DNA of 64,000 bases, taken from the NCBI GenBank assembly GCA_021234155.1, contig JAJEKV010000026.1, positions 17,136,316 to 17,200,315 on the forward strand, in the 5' to 3' direction. Positions 44,936-56,545 of this stretch are shown piece after piece (the stretch's first letter is position 1; each line of letters opens with the position of its first letter). This DNA is from Isoetes taiwanensis. Its lineage: Eukaryota; Streptophyta; Lycopodiopsida; Isoetales; Isoetaceae. Made by a program: the position numbers and the translations under genes. The notes beneath the pieces were generated by a model. The model did not search any database. It was given only the letters and a program-made list of their open reading frames with translations, and had not been told where the DNA came from.

Positions 44936-46635
44936 TTTAGTGTTCATTTCATGCGGATGCTATTGTTCAAGAGGTTTACGGACCAACATCCGAGAAATTA
45001 AGATTAGATCTTCGAGCTTTTGAGAAGCTAAAACCACGTTTTGTTGTGAAATTGAAGGACTTCAATAGTTTTGCTTTGCATTCAAAGACGTGAGGATGCA
45101 AATGCTAGTGGATGGACTCAATGGGATGAGAACCAAACATCAGAAGAATTGCACTTGCACTGCGATGTTTGTAGATCACATGAACTTGGTCAATGCAGGG
45201 CACACCAGCATAAAATTGCAAGTACAGGAAGCTTGTGGAGATCTATATTGTGTCCAAAGAGTGAATTAGATGAGTTTCACAAGAAGGCGTGCATCCTTGG
45301 AAATTGTGAGTTGTGTGGAATCAAGAAGTTTCAGACCTGTCCCATGGAAGGAAGTGGCAGTAGGAAAGTGAAATGGGAGTACATTGACTATGAAAAAGAC
45401 AACGTCTCGAGTTCTGGTAGGAGACTGACTCATCAGTACAATGAGACAGAACTCAAGGAGCTTCTGGATAAACTGAAAGAGCGTCTAAAAATCTTTCCAC
45501 TGCATAATTTCAGGTACCAATGGCAGGCAAAACAGTTTAAGGAGCTTTTGGAGAATCTCCCAGCAGATGCATGTCTCTCGGTAGTGGATTTTGCAGAGAA
45601 CTATACATTCAAGGAACAAGAGGAGGTGCAGTCGATGCGCTGGGTCAATAACCAGATTACCATTTTGGTTCAAATAACATATCAGTATGACTCAGTGGCA
45701 GATGAGATTATCAAGGAAACACATTACTATGTATCTACTTTGTTCGTGCAACACTGCTTCATGAAGCACCACAAATATCTGGAGCAGAAAGGAAGGGTTC
45801 CAAAGAGACATTATGTGTTTTCAGATGGTGCAGCATCTCAACTCAAGGCTTCTAGACCATTTTACTTTGTGGCTAGGTACACAAACGACACTGATATCTA
45901 TATGATGTGGAATTTTTTTGGTTCTAACCACGGGAAAGGTGAACACGATGGCAAAGCTGCTGAGTTGAAGAGATGGTTAAGACAACTGCAATTAAAATAC
46001 AGCAGCATAAAATTGGGTAATGCTCATGAAGTGGTAGAAGTTGCCGAAGAGATGTTTACTTGTGGAACATCCGAGTGGATGAACACATCTGAAAACCGAT
46101 AAGAGGAAGAATATAAAAAGGTTCTTTTGGGAAGTCAAGGTGGAGGATATATAGATAGAAAGCATGGGGTGCGAGAAAGGATTTTGGACACTAGGCGAGA
46201 TCCATTGTGTACATGCATTCAATCCTGAATCTCCATTGCGATTGCGCATTTAGGGAACTTTCATGCTTTTGCAACTCTTTGCTTGGATGGCATGTGGGGC
46301 GGTTGTGTGAACAAGCACTCGTTGATGATTGGAAACTTCAAGTTATTGTACCATCCTCCAATGTGCATCTTGACATTGAGGACCGTAAATCCACAGGTCC
46401 TTGTTCTCCTCCATCCCACGATGTTAGCGAGGCACTTAGAGTTGGTGATAATTTTGTTTGTGTTGCTCAGAAAGGGAATGATGAGGGTTCTGAATTTTGG
46501 ATTACGATGTGCACAAAACCAAAATGGATAGTGGAGAAAGACTTCCAACTCAATGGAACATGGTACCTCGCCGGTGATAGTGTCATAGAAGGTATGTATT
46601 ACAAGAAGGGGCGCAAGATCAACCGTCGGCTATGA

Positions 46636-47262
46636 TCTTTGCGATAAAGGCGCCTTAGGCATAGTATTCACAACACAGGATCTGTGCAATCGGACTTCAC
46701 ATGCCACCAACTAAGCGTCAAAACGGAGGGGGTATATAGGCTGGATCCTTTAGATGAGGAGAAAATTTTCTGAGAATTTTACCGAAGTTCTTTTACGATG
46801 ATGATGAAATGTAAAACCATTACGTAGTTTTGAAACTCATGTGAAGTTTTGTGCTTAATTTGTGAAAATGAGTTTGTCTTGATTTCTTTTGAAGATTTGA
46901 ATTCTTACGAAACACTTGATTCCTTTGTTTGTGAGATGAATTGAATATGAATTTTCATTGAAATGAATCGAGGTTACAATAACAATTATGTACATAAGAA
47001 AGATATCTGATGATTTAAGTGCGAGGTGACTCATGCACCTACATACTTCCCAATACATATGTTCCTCTCAATTTCCGACTTTTGTTTCTTCTAATCTTAA
47101 AACTTCAAGCATGAACACTCTAACATCAACTAGATCACGGTGCGAAATGTCCACAACTGCGGTTAACCACACTTTGTCAATAACGAGTTTGGTTTTGTCT
47201 GTTACATTTAAGTTGACTTACTAGATCGGGCAACAATATATTCACTCCTTTTAAGTACCCCC
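46636..47262. other. gap between the convergent genes
   Basis: The sequence holds the 3' ends of the two genes. It is AT-rich and has no coding feature. Confidence 0.55.
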
Positions 47263-50200
47263 TCACAAATTTGTGCATAAATCGAACATCTGGCGGGGGC
47301 CACATGAATGACCATCGGTTTGAAGAGGCGTTCTGGAAATTTTCACAACATCTGAGGTTGTAAAGCTGAAATTATTGTGTCCAAGCAATTCCAGGAACCT
47401 GCACTCAAAGTTTGTTGGACATTGTGCCACAACAGCAAAATGCAATGAGCAAGCACTAACCTCTCAATATGTCTGCTTCTGCCATGCAAGCCCGAGCTAT
47501 CAAAGTGATATATCCCTGGTTTATATCTCCGTGCGAGACACGCGTGGCTTACAATCGAAAAAACAGTCCGATGATGTCCATCACAAGCAGGCAAAAACAT
47601 GTACTGGCACTTATCCAGATTCACATGTTTCCTTATTATTTTGTAACTATTTGTGTCAGGGTCAAAGAAATGAAAGGGATGGCTCATTCCTTGGAGAATC
47701 AAGTAGTATTCCATGTATCTGCAAACATATGCATATCATCTGGCACAATCCTGATGATCACAAATCAGATGAAAGTATCACCTTGAGAAGAGGAGGATCA
47801 ATTGATCATTGAACCACTGCGTATCAGCTTCCAAAATTTTGATGTCGGTGGAGCTAATCACGACAGTTTCAGTTCCACTCAGCACCACTTCCAGATGTGT
47901 ATTTGGCTTTAGATAGTCAGGGACTGCCGAAGCTCTATCATCTCTAGTTCTAAACACACACGAGAACATTTGCTCACAATCCATTCAAATATTTTAAATT
48001 GAAAAAGTACAACACATATCATAGAAATTCTTTTACTTATATTGACTTTCAAAGAGTTTTTACAAGATTCATTTATGAAAATACTTGTCGAGCATTTTCA
48101 TGCGATTCTTGGTTCTTGCGATTCTTGAGAATCCCACATGTTCCACATTTGATGTTCCTTCACATAAAATTTGCACACTTTACTGCAGCCAAAAGTCCCT
48201 CCAGACCATGGTTTGAGTTGCTCCAAAAGGAAATTGGAATCCAACTTTGTCGGGAGCAAAACTATTTGGACATATCATTGTGTTCTAAATGGTTGGCGGA
48301 GAACCCTTATATCTCTTGTCATCTATCAACAATGTGTTTGTCACCTGGTATCTCCAAAATTTCTGGTACACTTTGGACCGGATCCTTAAGGAAAATTGGC
48401 TTATTAACCACTTTTAATTTTGTGTTGGTGCGGTCATCCGATTCCAAATAAAAAGAAATCTGCCCTTATATTCCTGCGACAACTTTCTCGTCAACAAGTC
48501 AACATTACTCTTAGCCATCTTTGGACCACAATGCAATCTCAAATTTTGAAAAACACCATTCTAAGAACTCCACGAAATCCGGGCACGGAAGCTGCGAACT
48601 TTTGATGGTTCAATTTACGGATGGTCACTTACGGCTCGGCGATCTGGGGATCCTCTCTTTCAAGTCATAAAACTTGCCTAAAACCCCATTAAAATCGAAA
48701 CAAGGAGAATTTCAGTTAACCTCTTGGTTTTGTTGGTTGAGGTTGTATTGGACTCGTTGAAGCGATGCATCTTGTCGGGATCCGGGGTTTCTTTGTCAAC
48801 TTCATCACACGCATCCGCATTTGGCTCATATTCACACCAAAACTTTTTACGGTGAAGGACCCGTCTGAGAATGAATCTCAAGGGAATTAGTTTTCCCCCT
48901 AAATCAGATGCACTAGGAATCTCTTCGTCATGGCTTCGGTTGCGGTAGCATTTATCTACGCAACATAATTGAAATGAGGAAGACCACGAGAAAAATACAA
49001 AAAAATAAATCATGTATGTGGCATCGGTACTTACTTGATCTGGTTGCATTCGATTGACTATCAAATTTCGTTTTGGAGTCTCCATGCCGTCGGCCGGTTG
49101 GGATTGACTTAGGAGTATCAAATGGGGTGAATTCTAGGTACAACCGGAGGTATCTTGTAGTCTCATAACTGATCGAGGCGTGGATAAGCTGTTGGATATC
49201 CTTGGTCTCAAATTTACGCAATTCTGCAAACACTAAGTCGATGGACTGTGACAACATCGGTAAACATTAGTTAAGCACTTGTTTTGCGGCCGAATCTATA
49301 TTGTTTGCAGCGAACAATATCAAGCACTGGTGAGTTGACAACCATTCAAGAGGGTCCGCACCGGGCTTTTTCTCTTTCGATGTTCTGTTTATATATATCT
49401 AAAAGTGCCCCTAAAATGAGCGGCGATCTCATCCCCCGGGGCACTTTAGATACAATAAATAAACAAGCAAAAAAGACTAAGCCAACCAGGATGGAAGAGA
49501 CTAAGCCGGGATGAAAGAGACACAGTACAAGCATCGAGACTTCCCAAACCTTGCTTTCACCCCTCTTTGGACTTACTTGTGTCTATTGGTTCTTGTGGTA
49601 CCACTCGAACACCAAAAGCCAAAAGCCATGTCTCGATCATAATGTGGCCCTGGCACAATCTGGGGCTGCGGCGGGTTCTAGAGTGTCTGCAAAACAAATT
49701 CAAAATCAATAGAGTCTTTAGAAGAGGGTTAGAGATGATAATATTTACCTCAAATGGTGTGATAGACATGGAATGTGATCTTGGGTGGCCCCGTTACGCT
49801 ATCTGGCTGGCAACATTTTTACCCTCCCATTTTGGGACAACGTCCACAAAATGGACAACCTTCATCACCCTCTTCTTACGCCTCGGGAAGCATTGGAAGT
49901 CACGGGATCTAAAGGAGTGTCATGACCACCACGCTCGAGAAAAATCTCAAATCTTTGCATTTGAGGTAGCAGCTCCAGCGATGAAAGTCTTCACATGCCT
50001 TTAACTCAATTTCAGTTTACGTTAATTCCTTATTTAATTGTTTCAGCCCGGGCAACCTTTGTACCATTTAGCTCTTCATCCTTTGGTTAAACACAACTCG
50101 AACACCCTCTCACCTTTTCGGTTCTTTGTCATGATTGATTGCCATCTGTGCAAATCAGCTCTAATTTCTGATGCTTTATGCTCCATCAACTCAATCTTTC

Positions 50201-51862
50201 TTTTGATATCATTTTTCCTATCCTCGTTTGCTTGCAATCGTTGCTTGCATCTATCAAACCTAGCTGATGTTGCAGCCAACCATTCCTTCACAAGTCTGCG
50301 CCATGTGTACGCAAAACAAAACACTACGTATATGTCAGCCTCCTAACATAGTAAGCCACGTACTGATGGAAAATCACAATCACACACCACACAACACAAG
50401 GTAGTCTCTACACACCACCACATACCACACACCACACAACATACGCTGCACAGTACACACCACACAACACGCTGTGGTGGTGGTGGTGGTGTCTGTGGTG
50501 GTGGTGGTGGTGTGTGTGTGGTGGTGGTGGTGGTGGTGTGTGTGTGTGTGTGTGGTGGTGGTGGTGGTGTGTGTGGTGGTGGTGGAGTGTGGTGGTGGTG
50601 GAGTGTGGTGTGGGACATGGTGGAGTGTGGTGATGGGGTGTGGTGGTGGGGTGTGGTGTGGTGGTGGGGAGTGTGGGGTGGGGGTGGGGTGTGGTGTGGT
50701 GGTGGTGGAGTGTGGTGGTGGTGGATTGTGGTGTGGGACATGGTGGAGTCAGTGCTTGTGGTGTGGTGGTGGTGGAGGTGGTGGTGGTGGTGGAGTGTGG
50801 TGGTGGTAGAGGAGTGTGGTGGTGGTGGTGGAATGTGGTGGTGGTGGTGGAGTGTGGTGGTGGTGGTGGAGTGTGGTGGTGGTGGTGGAGGAGTGTGGTG
50901 ATGGTGGTGGTGTGTGTGGTGGTGGTGGTGGAGTGTGGTGGTGGATTGTGGTGGTGGTGTGTGGTGTGGGAGTGTGAGAGTGTGGCGGTGGGAAATGGTA
51001 GAGTGTAGTGGTGGGAGATCGTGGGGTGTGGTGTGGGACATGGTGGATGCCAACAACTCACCACCACCACACATACCTCATCTATCATTCTGGCATCCAT
51101 TGCACGAAATGCCCCACAGATGGCATCATAGAGACACAACATGACAATACAGCCAACATGATGCAAAATGGTAGTAGACATACCTGATTCTTGAAGTGGA
51201 TTTGATGTTACCTTTTCTGTGTTGATAGAAACAATCTAGATCAAGCTTGAGATTTTTTTCTGTTGTAACACAACTAATAATTGAACATACCTGCAATGGC
51301 ATGTTTTGGTCTCAGAACATTGCTCTGCTTTTCTGTTTTGATTGTGAGTTCAGATTGAATGTGTGGTCTAGAGGAACCTGATTTGGTTATTTCCCTATCA
51401 TCTTCATCATCCCTGTCACTTTTACTATTTTCCTCCTCGTCAGGTTGGATTTGCCTATGCTTTCTCTTGGGTCTAGAAGAACTGGCCTCGGCTTTCTTAT
51501 CGGGAGTTTTATAATAATCCGAGAAGCTCTTCCAATTAACAGCCTCCCCCTTTATATGCAGATAATAAGCCACTGCCCAGGTTCCAGGAGCCATTCCACC
51601 CCATGTATGTGGCTTCCCTGTAATTCTTTTGTAAATTTGCATGAACTCTTTGTATTGTTCATTGCTCAGATTCTTCAACCTGTACAAGAAAACATATGCC
51701 TTAATTTTTCAGTTTGAACAAAACATTTGGGGGAAAATACATGTAGCCAAATTTATTTGGAACTCTGTCACCCCAAAGCTTCTTTAGATCTTCGTGGGGC
51801 ACAATCTCTTGTTTGAGGAGAGATTTCATCATGTAACCAGTGGCGTTCAATTCCGACTCCAT
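47263..51862 (-). CDS. Ulp1/SENP-like (C48) cysteine protease gene of the 10-kb transposon
   Basis: Ulp1-type proteases cleave SUMO or related tags, and several plant transposon families carry them. The start is 51,862 (MESELNATGYMMKSLLKQE), 229 bp inside the right terminus. Further coding pieces: 51,690-51,290 (EQYKEFMQIYKRITGKPHTW, then charged linker), about 50,310-50,076 (coiled coil, RKNDIKRKIELMEHKASEI) and 49,250-49,000 (SIDLVFAELRKFETKDIQQL). The protease domain lies at 47,984-47,263. TDIKILEADTQWFNDQLILL is the domain start, GHHRTVFS carries the catalytic His, IYHFDSSG the Asp, and PLQTDGHSCGP the Gln and Cys. The triad is complete. A frame change lies between the Asp and Cys blocks near 47,345. 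A 0.7-kb CCA tract (sense) interrupts the gene at 50.35-51.07 kb. Confidence 0.72.
50345..51075. repeat. TGG-rich low-complexity tract with CCA-rich flanks
   Basis: 50,470-51,045 is TGG/TGTGG repeats on the plus strand, preceded by ACACCACACAAC-type sequence (50,375-50,468) and followed by CACCACCACAC at 51,060. It is the mirror image in orientation of the tract at 44.2-44.9 kb and lies in an intron of the minus-strand gene. Confidence 0.95.
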
Positions 51863-52069
51863 TAGGGTTCAATCGGCAAAGCGGCAAAAAAAATAGAGGG
51901 AAGAGGTGATTCTTTCTTAATTCAAAAAGGTGGACAATGATGTGGCATAAAATTCAAAATAACCGACGCTCATTAATTCGCACTCCCGCAATCTCCGCTT
52001 CGGTATGCACCACCCGATTCTACCACAAAGATGGTGCCAAAATGTGGCGTCAAAATGCACGTTTTTGAT

Positions 52070-52091
52070 ACACCACAGCGTGCTTTTACCC
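52070..52091. repeat. right terminal inverted repeat of the 10-kb transposon
   Basis: Ends CCACAGCGTGCTTTTACCC, followed by the GCAT duplication at 52,092-52,095. Confidence 0.93.
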
Positions 52092-52095
52092 GCAT

Positions 52096-53048
52096 TAGAA
52101 CGGTCCGGGCAGCCTGTTGTTGGGCAGCCGAGCTGGCACACTTGCCCAAGTCAAACAAGGCCAGGACCTTGCAAGGCCTCCTCATTAGAGGAGAGAGTCT
52201 GAACCCCAGGAGGCGAGCCCCAAAAAGCTTCCCGAGGCAGCCTTTCCTGGCAGCGCTCCCCGGGAGGGCGTACGCTAAAGACCACACTCCCGGATCTCGG
52301 TTCCCGTATCCGACCGTTGAATCCTTTGTTCAAGGAACCTGGTCCGAGAAGGTTCAAAAAAATCCAACATCCGTCCGGGAGAACATATCAAACCGCGAAG
52401 CGTCCTGCGGGCGACATTGTAGAAACCAAAGTGTTTTGTCGTTCGGACATTGCGGAGGCTCCGAAATGGCGACTACGAGTGTGTTGCACGTGAGACAGTT
52501 TGGCGCTTCTTCAAGAAGGGGTGGGCTTCTGGCCACAAAACTTGGTCCCTAGGGCAATGTCGACGTTCTGAGTCCATTGGCGAGGACAGATCCGCGGTTC
52601 GGGAGAGGGAAGTTGCCCGTCCCGTCGCCCGGGGCCTTCAGAGAGGACTTTTGGGGCAAAGCCGCTTCCAGGTGGTTTTAGGTCCGTGCTGGCGTCAACA
52701 CCCCCCTCCCCTCAAGTCAAGACGGCGCCAAGGTCCTAGTCAAATCGACAAGGATAGAGCCTCAAACGTAAACCCTATGAGTTGCGGGTTCTAGCGGGGG
52801 TTTGGCGTTTTGGGTGCCGTGTTTTGGTCTTTTGCACTTGGGGCGTGGCGATCACATGCAGTTGAAGCGAAAGCAAGGGGAACCGGCGGAATGGAGTTTG
52901 GACTGTACTCCTCCCGGCTGTGGCAGTTAGAAGTCAAGGCCCGCTTTTGCAGTAGCAAGACATTCGTAAATTCGTAATTAATGCATAGTACGGACTTAAA
53001 TTCTGATTTTTTGTCAGCTAGCTTCCTAAGTCATCGCCAACATACAGG
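52096..53048. repeat. 1.1-kb repeat unit, end of copy 2 and partial copy 3
   Basis: 52,096 resumes copy 2 (TAGAACGGTCCGGGCAGCC) and passes through the uninterrupted CACTA target (AATCCTTTGTTCAAGG, about 52,320). Copy 3 begins at about 52,470. It lacks roughly 150 bp present at the same place in copy 2, joining AAATGGCG to ACTACGAGTG. It ends at GCCAACATACAGG, earlier than the full unit. Copy 3 is more diverged, notably at CAG/CTG positions. Confidence 0.85.
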
Positions 53049-53052
53049 CATG

Positions 53053-53114
53053 TTGAGATAAACTACATCTTCGCATGTTGGTAGGGTATTAGTTCTCATA
53101 GCATGGGACAAAAT

Positions 53115-53156
<42 letters not shown>

Positions 53157-53290
53157 ATCGTAACAAACGAACACATAGCTACATATACTATTGGTGGAAA
53201 CCTAACCTTTTTAAATCTAACAAAATAAAATTTTAAGATAAACTACATCTTTGCATGTTGGTAAGGTATTAGTTATCATAGCAGGTACGG
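53053..53290. repeat. 50-bp direct repeat around an AT dinucleotide run
   Basis: GATAAACTACATCTTCGCAT at about 53,056 recurs as GATAAACTACATCTTTGCAT at about 53,237, each followed by GTTGGTA(G/A)GGTATTAGTT. A (TA)n run of about 36 bp lies between them at 53,118-53,153. Confidence 0.85.
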
Positions 53291-53493
53291 TATTACTAGT
53301 TATCATCATCGTATTATATACCTCATAGCTCAACGGATGTACCACAAAACATTGAACATTCTCATGGTGGTATATTTCATAACTTTAACGGGTGTAACAA
53401 GTCAAATAAACCCCTATCCAGTTAAATAAACCCATGTATCAAGTGTACATGCATTCTATACTATTCAAAAAAAAAAAAAAAACCCCCAAAGCC

Positions 53494-55020
53494 TGAAATA
53501 TACTAGACAAAACTAGATATTCAGACATTAAAGACCTAAGATTCCTTTTGGAAAAAAAGGCCTTTGAAAAAGCAGTCTTAAGTAGGACTAGGTGCAACAT
53601 CCTCCTCAAGCCTTGAATAGGGTCAAAAATAATACAAAGAGATCAATAAAAGGGAAATTAAGGAAAAGAAGGACAAGGGAAGAAAGACAATACGATGAAA
53701 GGAAACAAAAACAAGTAACTCTTAGCAAAAGGACCAAAATTAGGGTAAAAACTAGTAAACAAAAGGAATACATGGGTTAACATAAAAAAGAAAGAGTAAA
53801 AAAGGTTAAATGAAAGACAACAAGAAAACAGAACAAGACAAGTAAAAAAGGGGAAAGCAAAGAAAGGAAGTATGAATAAAATCAAGAAGAACTAAAGTAA
53901 AAAATTAAATAAAGGAACAAATAACAAATGTATAGAAAAAAGGAGACTAAATGTTAACATGAAGTCACAAAGAAACAAGACAAAAATGATGATTAAACAC
54001 TTAAGGAAAAAAGGATAGAAAACATCAAAGTAACGGTTAGACTAATAAGGAAAAAGGTCAAAGTAATGGTAGCAAGTGACATACAAGAAATAATTAAGGG
54101 AACAGATAATATATGAAAATAGAGCAGTAACAACCAAACAATAGAAGAGAAAAGAAGACAAAGGGTTGAAGAGGAGACATAAAAAGTAGACAAAATAACA
54201 AAAATTAGGAACAAGAAATAAAGGAGACAAAAAGTATGATGAAACAGTAAGGAAAAAGGACAGAAAATATTGACTTCATAGAACGAAATCCCTAAAGAAA
54301 TAAAAGAGAAACGAGATTAAAAGATGGATGAGAAACATAAAGACTGATAGTATTCATACCATGTAACAAACCAGAGTAAAAAGTAGCAGAGCCATAAAAC
54401 ATCAAAGTGGAATAATCAGCCATTAAGAACCATGTAAATGGTGTACAAAAAATGGACAGAATATCATAAAGTTCAATTAAGACTAATACCGAAATGACAA
54501 CTTCAAACAACAGATTCACCAAAGGTTTAAGTAGAGTATCATCAAGGGTAGCTTGAAAAGACAAAACAGATACACCAAAGGTTTATGTAGAATATCACTA
54601 AGGGTATCTTCAAAAGATAAAACAGATTCACCAAATGTTTATGTAGAGTATCACCAAAGGCAGCTTCAAAAGACATGAGCTGTAAATATGCTCGAAACAG
54701 AACCAAGATTACCATATGGAGGGTTCAGTCTGGTTACCTGCACCACAAGAAATTAGACAAGCATTAAAATGGTTGCCAATAACAGGGTAGCAGGTAAGCA
54801 AAAGACTAAACCGGCTTATCGCCCTTCACCACTATAACCTAGTTAAACAATCCTAAAAGAAACATAATTAAAGGAGAGAAAATAGCAAGATAGAACAGAT
54901 CTGGAAAAAGGATCAGTCGACCAAGATCAATAACAGAAAAAACTTAACAAATACCAAACAAAGATTTAGACCTGAGAAATGAAGCAAGAGTTAATAAAAG
55001 GAAAACAAAGCACAGAGGTA
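53494..55020. repeat. long direct repeat, copy A
   Basis: Starts TGAAATATACTAGACAAAAC and matches 62,650 to the window end in order, for example GCAACATCCTCCTCAAGCC, CGAGATTAAAAGATGGATGA, AAACATCAAAGTGG and CACTATAACCTAGTTAAAC. It is A-rich with no recognised coding sequence. About 380 bp (53,815-54,195) is absent from the other copy, which has unrelated sequence there. Confidence 0.9.
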
Positions 55021-55740
55021 TAGTTAAGGACAGGGGAACTGGAAAATATTAAGGCCAAGCATAAATAATAAAAGGATCTTGATGTAAATGCAACCTAGAT
55101 GTAACCGCAGACCAAGCAAATGGAAGAACAAGATGATACTTAGAATAAAATAAAACACAGTACTAGAAAGGAACAAGCAGGGGAAATAACTAAGAGGAAT
55201 TTAAAGGTGACATATCTGAAAGACAAAAGCAGATCTAGACCTACACAGTAAGGATAACAAAGGAGAAATGAAACAAGAGTCAATAAAAAGGAAAACAAAG
55301 CACAGTGGTACAGTTAAGGACAGGGGAACTGGAAATTATTAAGGCAAAGTATACATAATAAAAGGATCAAGATGTAAATGCAACCTAGATTAGGAAACAA
55401 GGCTGCACTAGTGCCAAATAAGACAAGGATCTAAATGAAAACACAGCCGACCAGCAAGTTGAAGAACAAGAAGAAACTTAGAATAAAGAGGATACAAAGT
55501 ACTAACTAAGAAAAGATCAAGCAAGGAAACCAACTAAGAGGAATTTAAAGAGTTATAGGTGATCATGCAGAAAGACAAAGAAGCAGATCTAAACCTTCTT
55601 AGCTAGGAAATCAAATGAAAAATGAAACAAGAGTCAATAAAAAGGAAAACTAAGCATGGTGGAACAGTTAAGGACAGGGATATGAAAATTAATAAGGCAC
55701 AGCATAAATAATAAAAGGTTCAAGATGTAGACACAGCAGA
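54976..55740. repeat. three tandem units of about 290-355 bp
   Basis: AAATGAAACAAGAGT(T/C)AATAAAA-type sequence starts at about 54,976, 55,264 and 55,619. Each is followed by AAGCA(C/T)(A/G)G(T/A)GG, CAGTTAAGGACAGGG and AATAATAAAAGG. They overlap the end of copy A, and the window-end copy is entering the same unit. Confidence 0.8.
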
Positions 55741-56017
55741 CAAGCACATTGTAGAAGAACATGATACAAAGAATGAAATAACCGAAAGCATTAAATAAAT
55801 AAAGAACAAGCAAAGAGAACAACAAAGAGGAGTTAAAAAAGTAATAGGTGATCAGGCATAAAGACACAAACAGATCAATATCTACATAGCTAGATTATCA
55901 AAGGAAAAAATGAAACAAGATAGATAGAGGAAAACTAAGGATATAGATCATCAAAAAATTAAGGCAGAGCATCAAAAAATTAAGGTAGAGCAACAAACTA
56001 GGGAAATTGTGAACTAC
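55741..56017. other. A-rich spacer
   Basis: Contains a short repeated phrase CATCAAAAAATTAAGG(C/T)AGAGCA near 55,940-55,990. No gene is seen. Confidence 0.5.
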
Positions 56018-56545
56018 TCAAAAAACCTGAATGGAAGTGTCGATGGGATCAGAAACTCCAATTTGAGCAGCAGCAGGTAAAGGAGAATTCGTGGAAGTAA
56101 TATTATCATCAGAGGCAATGACAATGGGAGATTCGATAGTGGACACCAGATGCTTAACAGCAGGACCTTTGTTAACCTGGATGGAGCTGCCTTCACCTTC
56201 TGAATTAGGCAACCTATTGGCTGCAGAAATGGCTAGAGCCTTTGCAGGCTTATGAAAATCAAACAATTTCTTCCTCTTTTCAGCCATCCTCTTTTCTTCC
56301 TCCAGTCTCAGTTTCGTGGCTTTATTTAAGCCACCCTTCTTCCTTCCCATACACCAATCAGAGCAATGGGTACCAGAAACAGCAGCAAGAATGGGGCGGA
56401 TAGTGGAAACCACAGAACACAAAGCCTGGTATAAATAAGCAAGCACAGAAAAGCAGACTGGTTTGGGAAAGCAGATCCATCCGTTGATGCCATAACCGTG
56501 AAGATGCCTATCTGTGTAGGCCAGCAAGAAGACGTCTGCCTCCAT
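56018..56545 (-). CDS. unrecognised 175-aa ORF
   Basis: The frame opens MEADVFLLAYTDRHLHGYGI with a hydrophobic N-terminal third. It then has a strongly basic, helix-prone block (MGRKKGGLNKATKLRLEEEK, then RMAEKRKKLFDF) and a Ser/Thr/Ala-rich tail. A start at the internal MGRKKGG is also possible. The layout of a basic block and low-complexity tail could suit the first ORF of a LINE or a gag-like protein, but no zinc knuckle or DUF4283 pattern is clear. It is the longest convincing open frame in 53-64 kb. Flanking repeats suggest a mobile-element origin. Confidence 0.35.
   Translation of the reverse strand: MEADVFLLAYTDRHLHGYGINGWICFPKPVCFSVLAYLYQALCSVVSTIRPILAAVSGTHCSDWCMGRKKGGLNKATKLRLEEEKRMAEKRKKLFDFHKPAKALAISAANRLPNSEGEGSSIQVNKGPAVKHLVSTIESPIVIASDDNITSTNSPLPAAAQIGVSDPIDTSIQVF

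Larger units (their letters stand above)
42329..46635 (+). pseudogene. DDE-like transposase gene of the 10-kb transposon, frameshifted
   Basis: A first exon candidate starts at 42,329 (MDVNEVICTQTGISRRRKRRR), strongly basic. An exon at about 42,815-43,072 encodes KFWIENTRVSPNTKDVRTRR. A 1.9-kb intron-like gap with a CCA tract follows. 44,953-45,060 encodes AIVQEVYGPTSEKLRLDLRAF. The main ORF, 45,071-46,102 (343 codons), has a Cys/His cluster (C31, C34, C41, C61, C74, C79, C82, C90) and probable catalytic motifs VVDFAENY (D173), YVFSDGAASQ (D252) and SNHGKGEHDG (E291 or D293). 46,250-46,635 adds LRVGDNFVCVAQKG and a GDSVIEGMYYKKGR end. This FAENY, SDGAASQ, HGKG series is shared with transposase-like proteins known from animals. 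Frame changes near 45,075, 46,090 and 46,250 break the gene. Confidence 0.72.
42051..52091. mobile_element. 10,041-bp TIR DNA transposon with DDE-like transposase and Ulp1 protease
   Basis: The ends are inverted repeats GGGTARAAGCACGCTGTGG(TGT), 21 of 22 positions identical, and the element is flanked by a 4-bp GCAT duplication. It carries a transposase-like gene on the plus strand (about 42.3-46.65 kb) and a Ulp1/C48-like protease gene on the minus strand (51,862-47.26 kb), converging on a short gap. Both genes have a large CCA-rich intron in sense orientation. The transposase resembles a DDE family I cannot name with certainty. A 4-bp duplication would suit Sola-type elements among known superfamilies, but the termini were not compared. 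Frameshifts suggest that this copy is no longer autonomous. Confidence 0.88.

Noticed and set aside
30563-53048. 5S rDNA or rDNA spacer identity for the 1.1-kb repeat
   Set aside because: No 5S coding sequence or internal promoter boxes could be read in any copy.
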